Shown here piece after piece: positions 34,089 through 43,823 of a DNA stretch of 64,000 bases. Each line of letters starts with the position of its first letter. Within the stretch, counting starts at the first letter, position 1. Both the position numbers and the translations under genes were made by a program. The notes under the pieces are model-generated. The model was not told the origin of the DNA, ran no database searches, and saw nothing but the letters and a program-made list of their open reading frames with translations. Source of the stretch: Ornithomonoglobus_A sp045537455 (GTDB lineage: Bacteria > Bacillota > Clostridia > UBA1381); contig JAZSPM010000078.1 of the NCBI GenBank assembly GCA_045537455.1, positions 1-64,000 on the forward strand. Reading direction: 5' to 3'.

Positions 34089-34850
34089 TTACGGATTATG
34101 AATGGCTTTTTCAGGATTTGAAAGGTCAAGAGTGCCTCTTGCATCACTCTTTATTGAGCCACTTGTCATGACTGCTTTAAACATTCTGAGCTTTTTATCA
34201 AGCTCTAATATACTTCCGCAATAAACGTCAAGTGTACCTCCGTAGTTAAACTTCAAATCAGTAATACTTGTTAAATCGAAATACAACACTCCCGAAAGCT
34301 GTTCTATATCCGCCATGGTTTTCAAAAATACCACTAACGCTTCTACCTTTTCAGCTTCCTTTGACGACAAATACCTTCCCACTTCATAATCAGAAAAATC
34401 AATTCCTCTTACAAGCGGAACTCCATTCAATGAAAAAGTATTTGAATCGTCAAGAACCTTTAAGTCAGAATTCATTATAACCTGCTTACCGTCAACCTCA
34501 AAATATGCAGCTATGTCACATTCCTTTATGTTCACATACAAGGTAGGAGGTATCAGCGCCTTGCTGACCTCCACCTCTTCTATGTAAGCAATACTTTTTA
34601 ATCTTTTTTCTACCGTCGAGTTCCATGTTGAAAACAAATTCTTTCCTACAACATCTCCGATACATTCATTTATCTGTTCCAATGAAACAACTAAATTTCC
34701 TGATACTGAAATATTTTTAATATTAAATAACGGCGTAACAAACATAATCAGTATAATAAGAATCACCGATATACCAAATATAACAGCCGCTCTTATCCGC
34801 TGCATTCTCAGCCGCCTTTTTCTCTGACTCGCTCTGTATTCTCTATCCAT
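34089..34850 (-). CDS. ftsQ: Cell division protein FtsQ/DivIB
   Basis: This is a 253-residue bitopic membrane protein of the divisome. It has a basic cytoplasmic start (RASQRKRRLRMQRIR), one membrane helix at about 24-44, a POTRA domain (FNIKNISVSGNLVVS), then the FtsQ beta domain. It lies 9 bases after murA. Its usual partners FtsL and the division PBP are encoded in the other dcw block at 58-61 kb. Confidence 0.88.
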   Translation of the reverse strand: MDREYRASQRKRRLRMQRIRAAVIFGISVILIILIMFVTPLFNIKNISVSGNLVVSLEQINECIGDVVGKNLFSTWNSTVEKRLKSIAYIEEVEVSKALIPPTLYVNIKECDIAAYFEVDGKQVIMNSDLKVLDDSNTFSLNGVPLVRGIDFSDYEVGRYLSSKEAEKVEALVVFLKTMADIEQLSGVLYFDLTSITDLKFNYGGTLDVYCGSILELDKKLRMFKAVMTSGSIKSDARGTLDLSNPEKAIHNP

Positions 34851-34859
34851 GATATTTTA

Positions 34860-36128
34860 TCACTCACTAACTCTTTTAATTATGGCATTACAAGAGGAAA
34901 GGTACTTTTCTATTTCCTCATAGCCTCTGTCTATATACTCTGTACCTATGATTTCACTTTCGCCCGACGCCGCAAGTGCTGCCAGAACAAGTGCCGCACC
35001 GCCTCGCAGCTCATGTGCCACAACCTTTGCACCAAGAAGCTCATTAACGCCCCTTACAACAGCACTTCTGCCCTCAACCTTTATATCAGCACCCATACGA
35101 ACAAGCTCGTCAACATGGCGGAAACGATTTTCAAAAATAGTTTCGGTAAATACGCTTGTGCCGTCTGCAAGCGAAGCCAAAGCCATAAACGGTGACTGTA
35201 TATCAGTCGGGAAGCCCGGATACGGCATAGTTCTTAATGTATGTATACCCTTCAAAATACCTTTTGATTTCAGATGAATCGTATCGGCTTCAACCTTTAA
35301 TTTTAATCCCATCGCACTCAATGCGTGCAAAATAGCACCCATATGCTTTGGCTCAGTATTTCGCAGAAAAATTTCTCCATCTGTAATAGCACCTGCCGCA
35401 AGATATGTTGCCGCAACTATTCTGTCAGGCATAACCGTATATTCCGTACCCTTTAATTTTTCTTTTACGCCTTCTATTTTTATCAGGCTTGTTCCTGCAC
35501 CACTGATTTTTGCTCCCATTTGATTCAGGAAATTTGCAAGGTCAATAATCTCAGGCTCACGTGCCGCATTTGATATATAAGTTTCACCCTCAGCATAGAC
35601 CGAAGCAAGCATTATATTTTCGGTCGCTCCAACACTCGGAAAATCCAGATGGATGTTCGCACCGACTATTTTATCTGCTTTACAGTTTATATATCCATGC
35701 TCCTCCGTTATCTGTACACCAAGCTCTTTTAAGCCCTGTAAATGTAAATCTATCGGTCGCAGACCTATCGGGCAGCCTCCCGGCATACCAACGCTTGCAC
35801 TTCCGCATCGGGATATTATGGCACCAAGAAATATTATTGACGAACGCATCTCACGCATTAGATTCTCGCTTATACTGCATCCGCAATATCCTGTCGGATT
35901 TACATATATCGTATTTCCTTCACGCCGCACGCTGCACCCCAGCCTTTTTAAAACCAAATCTGTTTTATTCACGTCCCTGAGCTTAGGTGCGTTATGTATG
36001 ATACATTCACTGTCTGCAAGAATTGTAGCCGCCAAAATTGGCAAAACAGCGTTTTTTGCCCCCTGAACCTTAATTTCACCTAACAGAGGCGTACCACCTT
36101 CTACTAATAATTTATCCACCTTTGACAC
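34860..36128 (-). CDS. murA: UDP-N-acetylglucosamine 1-carboxyvinyltransferase
   Basis: This 422-residue enzyme catalyses the first committed step of peptidoglycan synthesis. The substrate-binding K25-N26 and the PEP-reactive C119, in the loop GMPGGCPIGLRP, are present, so it should be fosfomycin-sensitive by family rule. The twelve-stranded EPT fold is complete. GTGAGGTG precedes the ATG. It heads the murA-ftsQ-ftsZ block. Confidence 0.94.
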   Translation of the reverse strand: MSKVDKLLVEGGTPLLGEIKVQGAKNAVLPILAATILADSECIIHNAPKLRDVNKTDLVLKRLGCSVRREGNTIYVNPTGYCGCSISENLMREMRSSIIFLGAIISRCGSASVGMPGGCPIGLRPIDLHLQGLKELGVQITEEHGYINCKADKIVGANIHLDFPSVGATENIMLASVYAEGETYISNAAREPEIIDLANFLNQMGAKISGAGTSLIKIEGVKEKLKGTEYTVMPDRIVAATYLAAGAITDGEIFLRNTEPKHMGAILHALSAMGLKLKVEADTIHLKSKGILKGIHTLRTMPYPGFPTDIQSPFMALASLADGTSVFTETIFENRFRHVDELVRMGADIKVEGRSAVVRGVNELLGAKVVAHELRGGAALVLAALAASGESEIIGTEYIDRGYEEIEKYLSSCNAIIKRVSE

Positions 36129-36298
36129 CTCACATTTTCAGATTAATATATAATCATATTATGCAAAAATGTCATTTACGGTTACAAGGATACAAGCTTA
36201 TTATATCATAAACTTTCTGTATTTTAAATAGATTAGCAAAAATATAACAGTTTGTTAATTGATTTGTAACAAAAAAATGTCGAATTTATATATAAGCA

Positions 36299-36325
36299 AA
36301 AAGAACCGCATTAATGCGGTTCTTT
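36299..36325. terminator. Bidirectional terminator after the MsmK/UgpC gene
   Basis: AAGAACCGCA and TGCGGTTCTT form a perfect palindrome with a 2-4 base loop, with T-rich DNA on both sides. Confidence 0.85.
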
Positions 36326-36335
36326 AATTTTTAAA

Positions 36336-37442
36336 TTAGTGAACGATAGCAAGCTCTGTATCCTTATCAAAGAAGTGAAGCATTTCTGTATCGAAAGCAA
36401 CCTTGATTGTATCACCAATCTTTGATGTTGACATCTGACCAACTCTTGCGATGAACTGCTGATCAGCGATCTTCATGTAAAGGTTAGTTTCTGCACCAAG
36501 AAGCTCTGTAACTTCAACATAAGCATTTACAACACCGTCAGCATTAGCAGCAAGTGATGCAGCATCATCGTCGATGTTCTCAGGTCTGATACCCATAACA
36601 ACTTCCTTGCCTATGTAAGCCTTTAATGCTTCTGTCTTGCTTGCAGGAACCTTAACTGAGTTATCACCGAATGATGCCCAGATTGCTCCGTCTTTCTCTG
36701 AAAGTGTAGCATTTACAAAGTTCATCTGTGGTGAACCGATAAATCCTGCAACGAACATATTACATGGCTTTGTATATAGGTTTGTAGGTGAGTCTACCTG
36801 CTGGATGATACCGTCCTTCATAACAACGATACGTGTACCCATTGTCATAGCCTCTGTCTGGTCATGAGTAACGTAGATGAATGTTGTCTGAAGTCTCTGG
36901 TGAAGCTTCTTAATCTCAGTTCTCATTGCAACTCTTAGCTTTGCATCAAGGTTTGAAAGAGGTTCGTCCATAAGGAATACCTTAGGGCTACGAACAATAG
37001 CACGACCCATAGCCACACGCTGTCTCTGACCACCTGACAAAGCCTTAGGCTTTCTGTCTAACAAATGTTCAATTTCAAGAATCTTTGCAGCTTCTGTAAC
37101 TCTCTTCTTGATTTCATCCTTTGGAGTCTTTCTAAGCTTCAAAGCGAATGCCATGTTATCATATACTGTCATATGAGGATATAGAGCGTAGTTCTGGAAA
37201 ACCATTGCTATATCTCTATCCTTAGGAGCTACGTCATTCATTAGCTTACCGCCGATGTAAAGCTCACCCTCTGAGATTTCCTCAAGACCGGCAATCATTC
37301 TAAGTGTAGTAGTCTTACCACAACCTGAAGGACCAACCAATATAATAAACTCTTTGTCTGCTATATCCAAACTGATGTCGCTTGCACCGACAAATCCGTT
37401 AGGATATCTTTTGTAAACGTTTTTTAATTGTAAATCTGCCAT
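36336..37442 (-). CDS. ABC-transporter ATPase of the MsmK/UgpC family
   Basis: This is a 368-residue ATPase for carbohydrate ABC importers. Walker A is GPSGCGKTT at 37-45, the signature is LSGGQ at 135-139, and Walker B is VFLMDE at 155-160, with a C-terminal TOBE/OB region. No permease or binding protein lies nearby. In Bacillota such orphan MsmX-type ATPases energise several sugar importers at once. The 130-base leader holds an inverted repeat ATGTTA-N11-TAACAT (37549-37571) and a small hairpin near 37524-37538, so some regulation is possible. Confidence 0.9.
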   Translation of the reverse strand: MADLQLKNVYKRYPNGFVGASDISLDIADKEFIILVGPSGCGKTTTLRMIAGLEEISEGELYIGGKLMNDVAPKDRDIAMVFQNYALYPHMTVYDNMAFALKLRKTPKDEIKKRVTEAAKILEIEHLLDRKPKALSGGQRQRVAMGRAIVRSPKVFLMDEPLSNLDAKLRVAMRTEIKKLHQRLQTTFIYVTHDQTEAMTMGTRIVVMKDGIIQQVDSPTNLYTKPCNMFVAGFIGSPQMNFVNATLSEKDGAIWASFGDNSVKVPASKTEALKAYIGKEVVMGIRPENIDDDAASLAANADGVVNAYVEVTELLGAETNLYMKIADQQFIARVGQMSTSKIGDTIKVAFDTEMLHFFDKDTELAIVH

Positions 37443-37660
37443 TTTATAATTTCCCCTCTCGTCTTATAAAAAATATATATTTCGGCAAAAAGTCCAGATT
37501 AATTCTTTTTGCTAAATTGAAGAGTGCATCAATAGCACATTCTCTTCTATGTTACGTTAATATGATAACATATTTTTTTTAAAATAGTAAGTCTTATATT
37601 TCACAAAAATTAAATTATTCTTTAGACATTTTTACTAAACATGTACATATCCAAAACAAA

Positions 37661-37697
37661 AACAGCACCTCATTCCCAATATTTGGAAATGAGGTGT
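37661..37697 (-). terminator. Terminator after the EF-G-like gene
   Basis: CACCTCATT (37666-37674) pairs with AATGAGGTG (37688-37696), with inner CCAA-TTGG pairing. On the minus strand it is followed by CTGTTTTTGTTTT. Confidence 0.8.
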
Positions 37698-37704
37698 ATT
37701 ATAT

Positions 37705-39771
37705 TTACGCTTCCTGTCTGTCTGCTATAACCTTATCAGCCACACTCTGAGGAGCTTCTGAATATCTTATGAATTCAAATGAGAAGCTTCCTCTGCCCTG
37801 ACTCATCGAACGCAAATCAGTAGCATACTTGAACATCTCTGACATAGGAACTTCTGCCTCAACAAGGTTCAGTCCCTCTCTGTCACTTTCGCCCATGCCC
37901 ATAATCTGACCACGACGCTTATTGATATCACCGATAATATCACCCATGATACTTTCAGGAACATATGCCTTCAAATATCCGATAGGCTCAAGTAGAACCG
38001 GCTTAGCCTGTTTCAGACCATCCTTAAATGCGATTGATGCAGCAGTCTTGAATGCCATTTCCGATGAGTCAACAGGGTGGTATGAACCGTCAAGCAAGGT
38101 AGCTTTCAGATTAACAACGGGATAACCTGCAAGCACACCCTTTTCACAGCAGTCTCTCAAGCCCTTTTCAACAGCAGGGAAATAGTTCTTTGGAACGCTT
38201 CCGCCAAATACCTGTTCTTCAAAAATCATTTCCTCAGATATACCCGGAGCAAATTCAATCTTAACATGACCATACTGACCGTGACCGCCCGACTGCTTCT
38301 TATGCTTTCCTTCAACAGTAGCAGTACCCTTGATTGTTTCACGGTAAGGAACGATAGGTGCATCAAGCTTAACATTTACGCCATACTTTGTGCTTAGCTT
38401 ACTTACAAGTACGTCAATATGCTGTTCACCCTGACCGTTTATAAGTGTCTGCTTTGTTTCTGTGTTATTTGTAACTGTAAATGTCGGATCTTCCTCCGCA
38501 AGCTTCATCAAGCCACTGATAATCTTTTCTTCGTCACCCTTAGCAACAGGTGAAACTGCCATCGAAAGAACAGGTGCAGGGAATTCGATACCGGTCAAAA
38601 TTATATTCTTTCCCTTTTCGCAAAGTGTATCACCTGTCTTTGTGGCATCAAGCTTTGCAACACAGCCTATATCTCCCGCTGAAATTGATTTTGCTTCTGT
38701 CTGCTTTTTACCGCAGATTGTGTATACCTTACCTATTTTTTCCATTATGCCCTTGTTAGGATTATAGAGCTGTGAATCCGAATTAACAGAACCCGAATAA
38801 ACTCTGAACAACGAAAGCTTACCTACAAACGGGTCTGCGATTGTTTTAAATACGATAGCGGCAGTTGTTTCTGTTTCAGTCTGAACAAGCTCAACAGGCT
38901 CTGCATTATCTGCCTTTCTTGCGATTTCCTCTATTTCCGAAGGTGCAGGAAGATACTTGCCCATACCGTCCATAAGACTTCGTACACCGATATTATCCTG
39001 ACCGCTTCCGCAGTATACAGGGAAGATACTTCCATCCTTAACACCTTTTCTGATAGCATTCTTAATTTCATCAACAGTAAACTCCTCACCGTTGAAATAT
39101 TTCATCATAAGCTCCTCATCCGTTTCAGCTATAGCTTCCATAATCATTTCTCTCAAAGGAGCAACAATCTCTGACATTCCCTCCGGAACAGGAATTTCCT
39201 CTCTGTAAATTCCGTTATAACGGCGTGCAGTCATATCAACCACGTCAACAAAGCCCTTGAATTCGCCTTCCTCCTGAATAGGATAAACAAACGGTGTAAT
39301 TGATTTGCCAAATACTGCCTTCATTTCCTCAAGGGTTTTCTGATAGTCCGCTCTGTCATCATCAATTTTATTTACAAAGAACATTGTCGGAACGCCTTTT
39401 GCCTTTGCATATCTGAACACCTGCTCTGTACCTACTGAAACTCCGCTTCTTCCGCTCAAAACTATCAACGCAGAGTCAGCCGCACGCAAACCTTCCTTAA
39501 CTCCGCCCACGAAGTCAAAGAATCCGGGTGTATCCAAAATATTATATTTCATATCCTTCCATTCAATCGGAGCAACCGCCGTTGAAATTGAGAACTGACG
39601 CTTTGTTTCCTCCGGGTCACAGTCCGTTACCGTCGTTCCTTCGGCAACCTTTCCGAAACGATCAACCGCTCCTGCGTTAAACAGCATTGCCTCCGCAAGC
39701 GTTGTCTTTCCGCATTTACCGTGACCCATCACCGCAATGTTCCTGATGTCCTCCATTTTGTACAATTTCAT
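37705..39771 (-). CDS. Elongation factor G-like protein (EF-G paralogue)
   Basis: This 688-residue translational GTPase starts at the ATG at 39771, which has AAAGGA at good spacing; an earlier ATG touches that site. G1 is GHGKCGKTT (16-24), not the AHIDAGKTT of the true EF-G. G3 is DTPGFFDF instead of DTPGHVDF, so the usual catalytic His is replaced by Phe. G4 is NKID. All five EF-G-type domains are present. This group of second EF-Gs (EF-G2 / FusA-like) is widespread but poorly understood. It is monocistronic. Confidence 0.88.
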   Translation of the reverse strand: MKLYKMEDIRNIAVMGHGKCGKTTLAEAMLFNAGAVDRFGKVAEGTTVTDCDPEETKRQFSISTAVAPIEWKDMKYNILDTPGFFDFVGGVKEGLRAADSALIVLSGRSGVSVGTEQVFRYAKAKGVPTMFFVNKIDDDRADYQKTLEEMKAVFGKSITPFVYPIQEEGEFKGFVDVVDMTARRYNGIYREEIPVPEGMSEIVAPLREMIMEAIAETDEELMMKYFNGEEFTVDEIKNAIRKGVKDGSIFPVYCGSGQDNIGVRSLMDGMGKYLPAPSEIEEIARKADNAEPVELVQTETETTAAIVFKTIADPFVGKLSLFRVYSGSVNSDSQLYNPNKGIMEKIGKVYTICGKKQTEAKSISAGDIGCVAKLDATKTGDTLCEKGKNIILTGIEFPAPVLSMAVSPVAKGDEEKIISGLMKLAEEDPTFTVTNNTETKQTLINGQGEQHIDVLVSKLSTKYGVNVKLDAPIVPYRETIKGTATVEGKHKKQSGGHGQYGHVKIEFAPGISEEMIFEEQVFGGSVPKNYFPAVEKGLRDCCEKGVLAGYPVVNLKATLLDGSYHPVDSSEMAFKTAASIAFKDGLKQAKPVLLEPIGYLKAYVPESIMGDIIGDINKRRGQIMGMGESDREGLNLVEAEVPMSEMFKYATDLRSMSQGRGSFSFEFIRYSEAPQSVADKVIADRQEA

Positions 39772-39955
39772 TTTAATCATTCCTTTCGTTTTTTAGATTT
39801 ATATTCATATTAAAATTAAATTCTTAATTTTATACAACAGTATAATTTATATTTACCCTGTTTTTTGGCACTATAAACAAAAGTTTTCGATTTTTATATA
39901 TGTCATTATGTACAAAATAACAGTTATTGTTTTGTATGGTATTTTGGAGGATGGA

Positions 39956-39981
39956 AAAGGACGATGCACACATCGTCCTTT
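39956..39981 (-). terminator. Terminator after the secreted 782-residue protein gene
   Basis: AAAGGACGATG pairs with CATCGTCCTTT around CACA (39956-39981). On the minus strand it ends in CCTTTTCC, a short U-tract. It lies 12 bases after the stop. Confidence 0.75.
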
Positions 39982-39993
39982 GATAAAATCTAA

Positions 39994-42342
39994 TTAATTA
40001 TACTGAAATTCAGCTTCCTTATCAGCCTTAGGCATTGAAATTGAGTAAACTTCCTTAACGAAGTCATCATGTACTCTTAATAGAGCAAATGCGATTGTGT
40101 TAGTTGACTTCATATCCCAACCCATACCTTCCATACCTAAGTTGATGTAAAGACTTGCTGCATCAAGATAGCTTGTTGAGTTGGTTGATGGTGATGTAGC
40201 AAATGTCTTAGCAACTCCTATTGTGCCTGCACTAATGTTAGCTCTGTAACCTATTACATTTTCACCGTCAAATGTGTAAACCTTAACGTCTGTATCATAT
40301 GAAAATGTATCTGAACCTGCTGCGTTCATGTACCAAGCAGCCTTACCCTTTGTTAGATCCTTATCAGCAATATCATCTGTACCGTCTGTGTAAAGAACTT
40401 CACCAAGAATGATGCTTGATGATGTCTTTTCTACTACAGGAGCAAATATATATTTAACTGGCTCACCGTCAAATGTAATTTCCGGAAGATCTGTATTGAT
40501 AGCTGTACCTGCCTGAATAGCCTTGAACAAGTCATATCTTGTAACATTTGCAATCTCCGTATCAAGAATCTTGTAAAGCTCATCAACGTAGCCATCTGCA
40601 TCCTTCTTGAAGATGATAGCATCACCTTCTCTAAGGTCAGTATAATCTGATGATGTATCTTCGCAAAGAACTGTTGTCTCTTCACCGTTCATAAGAACTG
40701 TTAGCTGAGTTCTATAAGCTGAGTTATCTGAAATTGTAGCAACCTTCTTAACGATAGCCATCTGAGTATCTATTGTAAAACCGCTGATACCGCTTGTAAC
40801 TACTACAAATTCTACTGACTCAGCAGCACTTGTTGAGCTATCTCTTGCTGTGATAAATGTGTACTCAGCACCGTCAATAAATGAAGCAACGCTTTCAAGA
40901 ACTGGTTGTTGTGTAGAATCTTTTACCCAATACGAAATGTCGATAACAACTGTTGAATCATCAACTTTTGTTGAACCAAGTCTCTGTGTTACAGCGGTAT
41001 ATTCTATCGGTGTTAATGTTTGGTCATTGATAGTTATATTTGTACCGTCACCAATTTTAATCATATTAGCACTTGTGAGTGTGTAATCAATAACTCTGAT
41101 ATTTTCATTTTGCGCACCCTTACCTACAAGAGCTAAAATATCAGCAGGAGCTGATGTTTCATCATATAGTTCATATTCATGCTTCTGACCATCTTTACCG
41201 ATGATTCTAACCATGATTTCGCCTGAAGCTGATCTGTATAGTCTTTCCAGTACAGCGTAGTTGATTGTTTGTGGAACATAAGCACAAGCTATTTTATCGT
41301 TTATTGTAAGCTTCAAAATATATGTATCGCCTACCAAAATATCGTCTATATGCATATTTTTCGCAGCAACATATTCTGTTTCACCCATCATATAATATTC
41401 TTCACCATTTGCATTAGAACCTGACTGTGTAATTCTTCCTTTTACAGTCTTGTCAGAAACATATATGGTATACGTTTTAGAATTCCCAAAACCATAATTC
41501 AAATCATACGCTATACTTAAAACATCATTTTCTTTAAGTTCACTTGCCGAAATCACAGAGCCGTTTTTTATGAATTTATAGCTATAACTACTATTCTTAT
41601 AAACTGTTAATCCTGTAGTTGAACCAGATGCAGCTTTAAAAGAAATATTTGTTTCATATGCACTGTCTGTAACATTGCCTACAACTGCTGTATAATAATG
41701 TTCATCAATATAGATTTTATCATATCTTCCGTTAACATCAACATCAACAAATTTCACTACACCGTCACTGTTGGCAAACAACAGTTCAAAATCTATTTCT
41801 GTATTATTCAGCAAAATCCCATTTACATACGTTTCAAATCCATCACTCATTCTAAACGTATCCGTTGCCGCCGTTATAGGACTTCTTTTGAATCTAAAAT
41901 AATTATAGTTGCTTGAATATTCGTCGTAAAGTTCTACACCTCTTTCAACAGTATAATTTTCTGTTATATGTGTATATTCAAGCTCCTGAACCTCGCCGGT
42001 AGGTTGCATATTTTCATCCCATATAAAAGCTTTAACCGTATATGTGCCGGAGGTAAGATTTACAGTAGATACTTCTCCCCATATTTCATAATCCGGCCAC
42101 ATATTATCATATATTGGATTTGAGCTTAATGCTTTTAACTCTTTACCGTCAAAAATACCAAAAAACACCTTTCCGTTTGTTTCATAATAATCCGTTTCAT
42201 AATCCCAAAAATAAATATATGTATCTAACTGCTTCTGTGCGCCATTATACGAAACATAAAAATCTTCAATAACCGCCTCCGCAAATGCGTTTGGCATAAT
42301 TGCCGCAAAAATAATAAACAGTGTTAAAATAAGTTTTTTCAT
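39994..42342 (-). CDS. Large secreted protein of unknown function
   Basis: This is a 782-residue protein. A clear signal peptide (MKKLILTLFIIFAAIMPNAFA) is followed by a small beta-rich module, about 22-125 (NGKVFFGIFDGKELKAL, SGTYTVKAFIWDENMQP), of a type recurring in exported proteins of polysaccharide-using Clostridia. The rest is a series of beta-rich stretches with many short Ile/Val/Thr strands. I see no SLH, LysM, dockerin, LPXTG or catalytic motif. It is monocistronic, with its own promoter and terminator. It may be a cell-surface or matrix protein. Confidence 0.7.
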   Translation of the reverse strand: MKKLILTLFIIFAAIMPNAFAEAVIEDFYVSYNGAQKQLDTYIYFWDYETDYYETNGKVFFGIFDGKELKALSSNPIYDNMWPDYEIWGEVSTVNLTSGTYTVKAFIWDENMQPTGEVQELEYTHITENYTVERGVELYDEYSSNYNYFRFKRSPITAATDTFRMSDGFETYVNGILLNNTEIDFELLFANSDGVVKFVDVDVNGRYDKIYIDEHYYTAVVGNVTDSAYETNISFKAASGSTTGLTVYKNSSYSYKFIKNGSVISASELKENDVLSIAYDLNYGFGNSKTYTIYVSDKTVKGRITQSGSNANGEEYYMMGETEYVAAKNMHIDDILVGDTYILKLTINDKIACAYVPQTINYAVLERLYRSASGEIMVRIIGKDGQKHEYELYDETSAPADILALVGKGAQNENIRVIDYTLTSANMIKIGDGTNITINDQTLTPIEYTAVTQRLGSTKVDDSTVVIDISYWVKDSTQQPVLESVASFIDGAEYTFITARDSSTSAAESVEFVVVTSGISGFTIDTQMAIVKKVATISDNSAYRTQLTVLMNGEETTVLCEDTSSDYTDLREGDAIIFKKDADGYVDELYKILDTEIANVTRYDLFKAIQAGTAINTDLPEITFDGEPVKYIFAPVVEKTSSSIILGEVLYTDGTDDIADKDLTKGKAAWYMNAAGSDTFSYDTDVKVYTFDGENVIGYRANISAGTIGVAKTFATSPSTNSTSYLDAASLYINLGMEGMGWDMKSTNTIAFALLRVHDDFVKEVYSISMPKADKEAEFQYN

Positions 42343-42388
42343 TTTGTCATTCTCCTTTTAGCTTTTTGCATAGTTTTCACATGAAATT

Positions 42389-42417
42389 ATTATAACACAG
42401 AATTTTCCTTTTGTCTA
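42389..42417 (-). promoter_or_regulatory. Promoter of the secreted-protein gene
   Basis: On the minus strand, TAGACA (42412-42417) and TATAAT (42389-42394) have a 17-base spacer. Confidence 0.65.
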
Positions 42418-42440
42418 TAGTTTTTTATTTTCTGCCTACA

Positions 42441-42468
42441 AAAAAATCGGACCTCAGTCCGATTTTTT
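42441..42468. terminator. Terminator formed by the end of the PAP2 gene
   Basis: AAAAAATCGGAC (42441-42452) pairs with GTCCGATTTTTT (42457-42468) around CTCA. The right arm encodes the last codons of the PAP2 protein (KKSD), and the stop codon forms the loop, so gene end and terminator share DNA. Confidence 0.85.
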
Positions 42469-43005
42469 TACTATCTTATTTACAATCCAATCCGATGCAA
42501 GCGCAATCGGTACTGACAAAATCACAGCACCCAAAATGTCGCTTGGGAAATGTACATACAAATACATTCTTGAAAACGAAATCAGTGCCGCAAGAATCAC
42601 CGCAGCTGTTCCGAGCTTCTTATTATACATAAGCACAAGCCACGCAGATGTAAACGACGAAAGCGTATGCCCTGACGGAAAAGAGTATCTGTCCGACGGT
42701 GCTGAAATTAGAAGGTTTTCAAGCGTTATCAGTGCATCTTCAAAAGTAAACGGTCGTTCTCTCATGAATAGATGCTTCATACCAAGCGTTCCAATCGCAA
42801 GCCCCAATGCCAATCCAACAGCTATTTTTATTCCGCTTATTCTTGTTTTTCTTCCTATAATAAATATAATCGCTATCAAAATCCATATCGCTCCGGCACT
42901 GCCAAGATGAGTTATAAACGACATTATTCTATCAAGCACCGGCGTTCTGAGCTTCTGAATCATTTCAAGAAGCATAAAATCCCATTCATAAATCTGATTA
43001 ATCAT
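42454..43005 (-). CDS. PAP2-family phosphatase
   Basis: This is a 183-residue membrane phosphatase of the PAP2 / undecaprenyl-diphosphatase type. Motif C1 is KHLFMRERPF, C2 is PSGHTLSSF, and C3 is SRMYLYVHFPSDILG, all intact, with five or six helices. A likely role is recycling of undecaprenyl pyrophosphate or lipid phosphate turnover. Its start overlaps the prmC stop by four bases (ATGA), and it is the last gene of a five-gene unit. Confidence 0.88.
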   Translation of the reverse strand: MINQIYEWDFMLLEMIQKLRTPVLDRIMSFITHLGSAGAIWILIAIIFIIGRKTRISGIKIAVGLALGLAIGTLGMKHLFMRERPFTFEDALITLENLLISAPSDRYSFPSGHTLSSFTSAWLVLMYNKKLGTAAVILAALISFSRMYLYVHFPSDILGAVILSVPIALASDWIVNKIVKKSD

Positions 43006-43823
43006 TTTATTACTCCTGCAACAACTCTGTCATTTCCGCAAAGGTCTTTTACAACCTGAACCTCCGCAAAGCAGTCTTGCATAAGCCCCGAAACTGCCTC
43101 TCCCTGATTATATCCGATTTCAAAAGCCAATATTCCATTTTCAGTTAAAATCTCAGGTGCAATTTTTATTATGCGTCTGTAAAAATCAAGTCCGTCCGCA
43201 CCGCCGTCAAGAGCCGTCATAGGCTCAAAATCCTTTACCTCCGTCTGAAGCGTAGGAATAACGTCGCTTTCTATATAAGGCGGATTTGACACTATAACAT
43301 CAAATTTACACTTTGGATATTCCTTCATTATATCAATGCAGACTGTATTTACATCAACACCGTTGAGCTTTGCATTTTTCGATGCAATATCAAGAATACT
43401 CTGCTTAAAATCCGCAAGCGTTACTTTCAGATTTTTATTGTAATACGCAAGACTTATACCAATGCATCCCGTTCCTGTACCAATGTCAAGAACAGTTGCA
43501 TTTTTATTATTAAGCTTATGTAAAACAAATTCAACAAGTGTTTCTGTATCACTTCTCGGAATAAGAGTTTCTCTTGACACCTTAAAATCAAGCGACATAA
43601 ACTCAGCTGTACCTAAAATATATTGCAACGGTTCTCCGCTTTGTCTGCGTTTTGCAATTTCAACAGCCTTGCTTGCAAGCTCACTTTCTACCGTTTCATT
43701 TGATTTTATGATTAAATCATTACGGCTTATATCAAGAACACTCATTACAATTTCTCTTGCTTCAAATGAGGCGTTATCAAAAAGCATTGATTTTATTTGC
43801 GAAATCAGTTCGGAAATTACCAT
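43002..43823 (-). CDS. prmC: Peptide chain release factor N5-glutamine methyltransferase
   Basis: This 273-residue SAM-dependent enzyme methylates the GGQ Gln of release factors. The SAM site is VLDIGTGTGCIGISLAYY, and the catalytic NPPY lies in IVSNPPYIES. The N-terminal helical domain (about 1-80) recognises the release factor. It overlaps the DUF1385 gene by seven bases and the PAP2 gene by four. prfA, its usual neighbour, is not present. Confidence 0.94.
   Translation of the reverse strand: MVISELISQIKSMLFDNASFEAREIVMSVLDISRNDLIIKSNETVESELASKAVEIAKRRQSGEPLQYILGTAEFMSLDFKVSRETLIPRSDTETLVEFVLHKLNNKNATVLDIGTGTGCIGISLAYYNKNLKVTLADFKQSILDIASKNAKLNGVDVNTVCIDIMKEYPKCKFDVIVSNPPYIESDVIPTLQTEVKDFEPMTALDGGADGLDFYRRIIKIAPEILTENGILAFEIGYNQGEAVSGLMQDCFAEVQVVKDLCGNDRVVAGVIK

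Noticed and set aside
36145..36175. Promoter-like boxes before murA
   Set aside because: Best match ATGACA/TATATT has a 19-base spacer; too weak to list as a feature.
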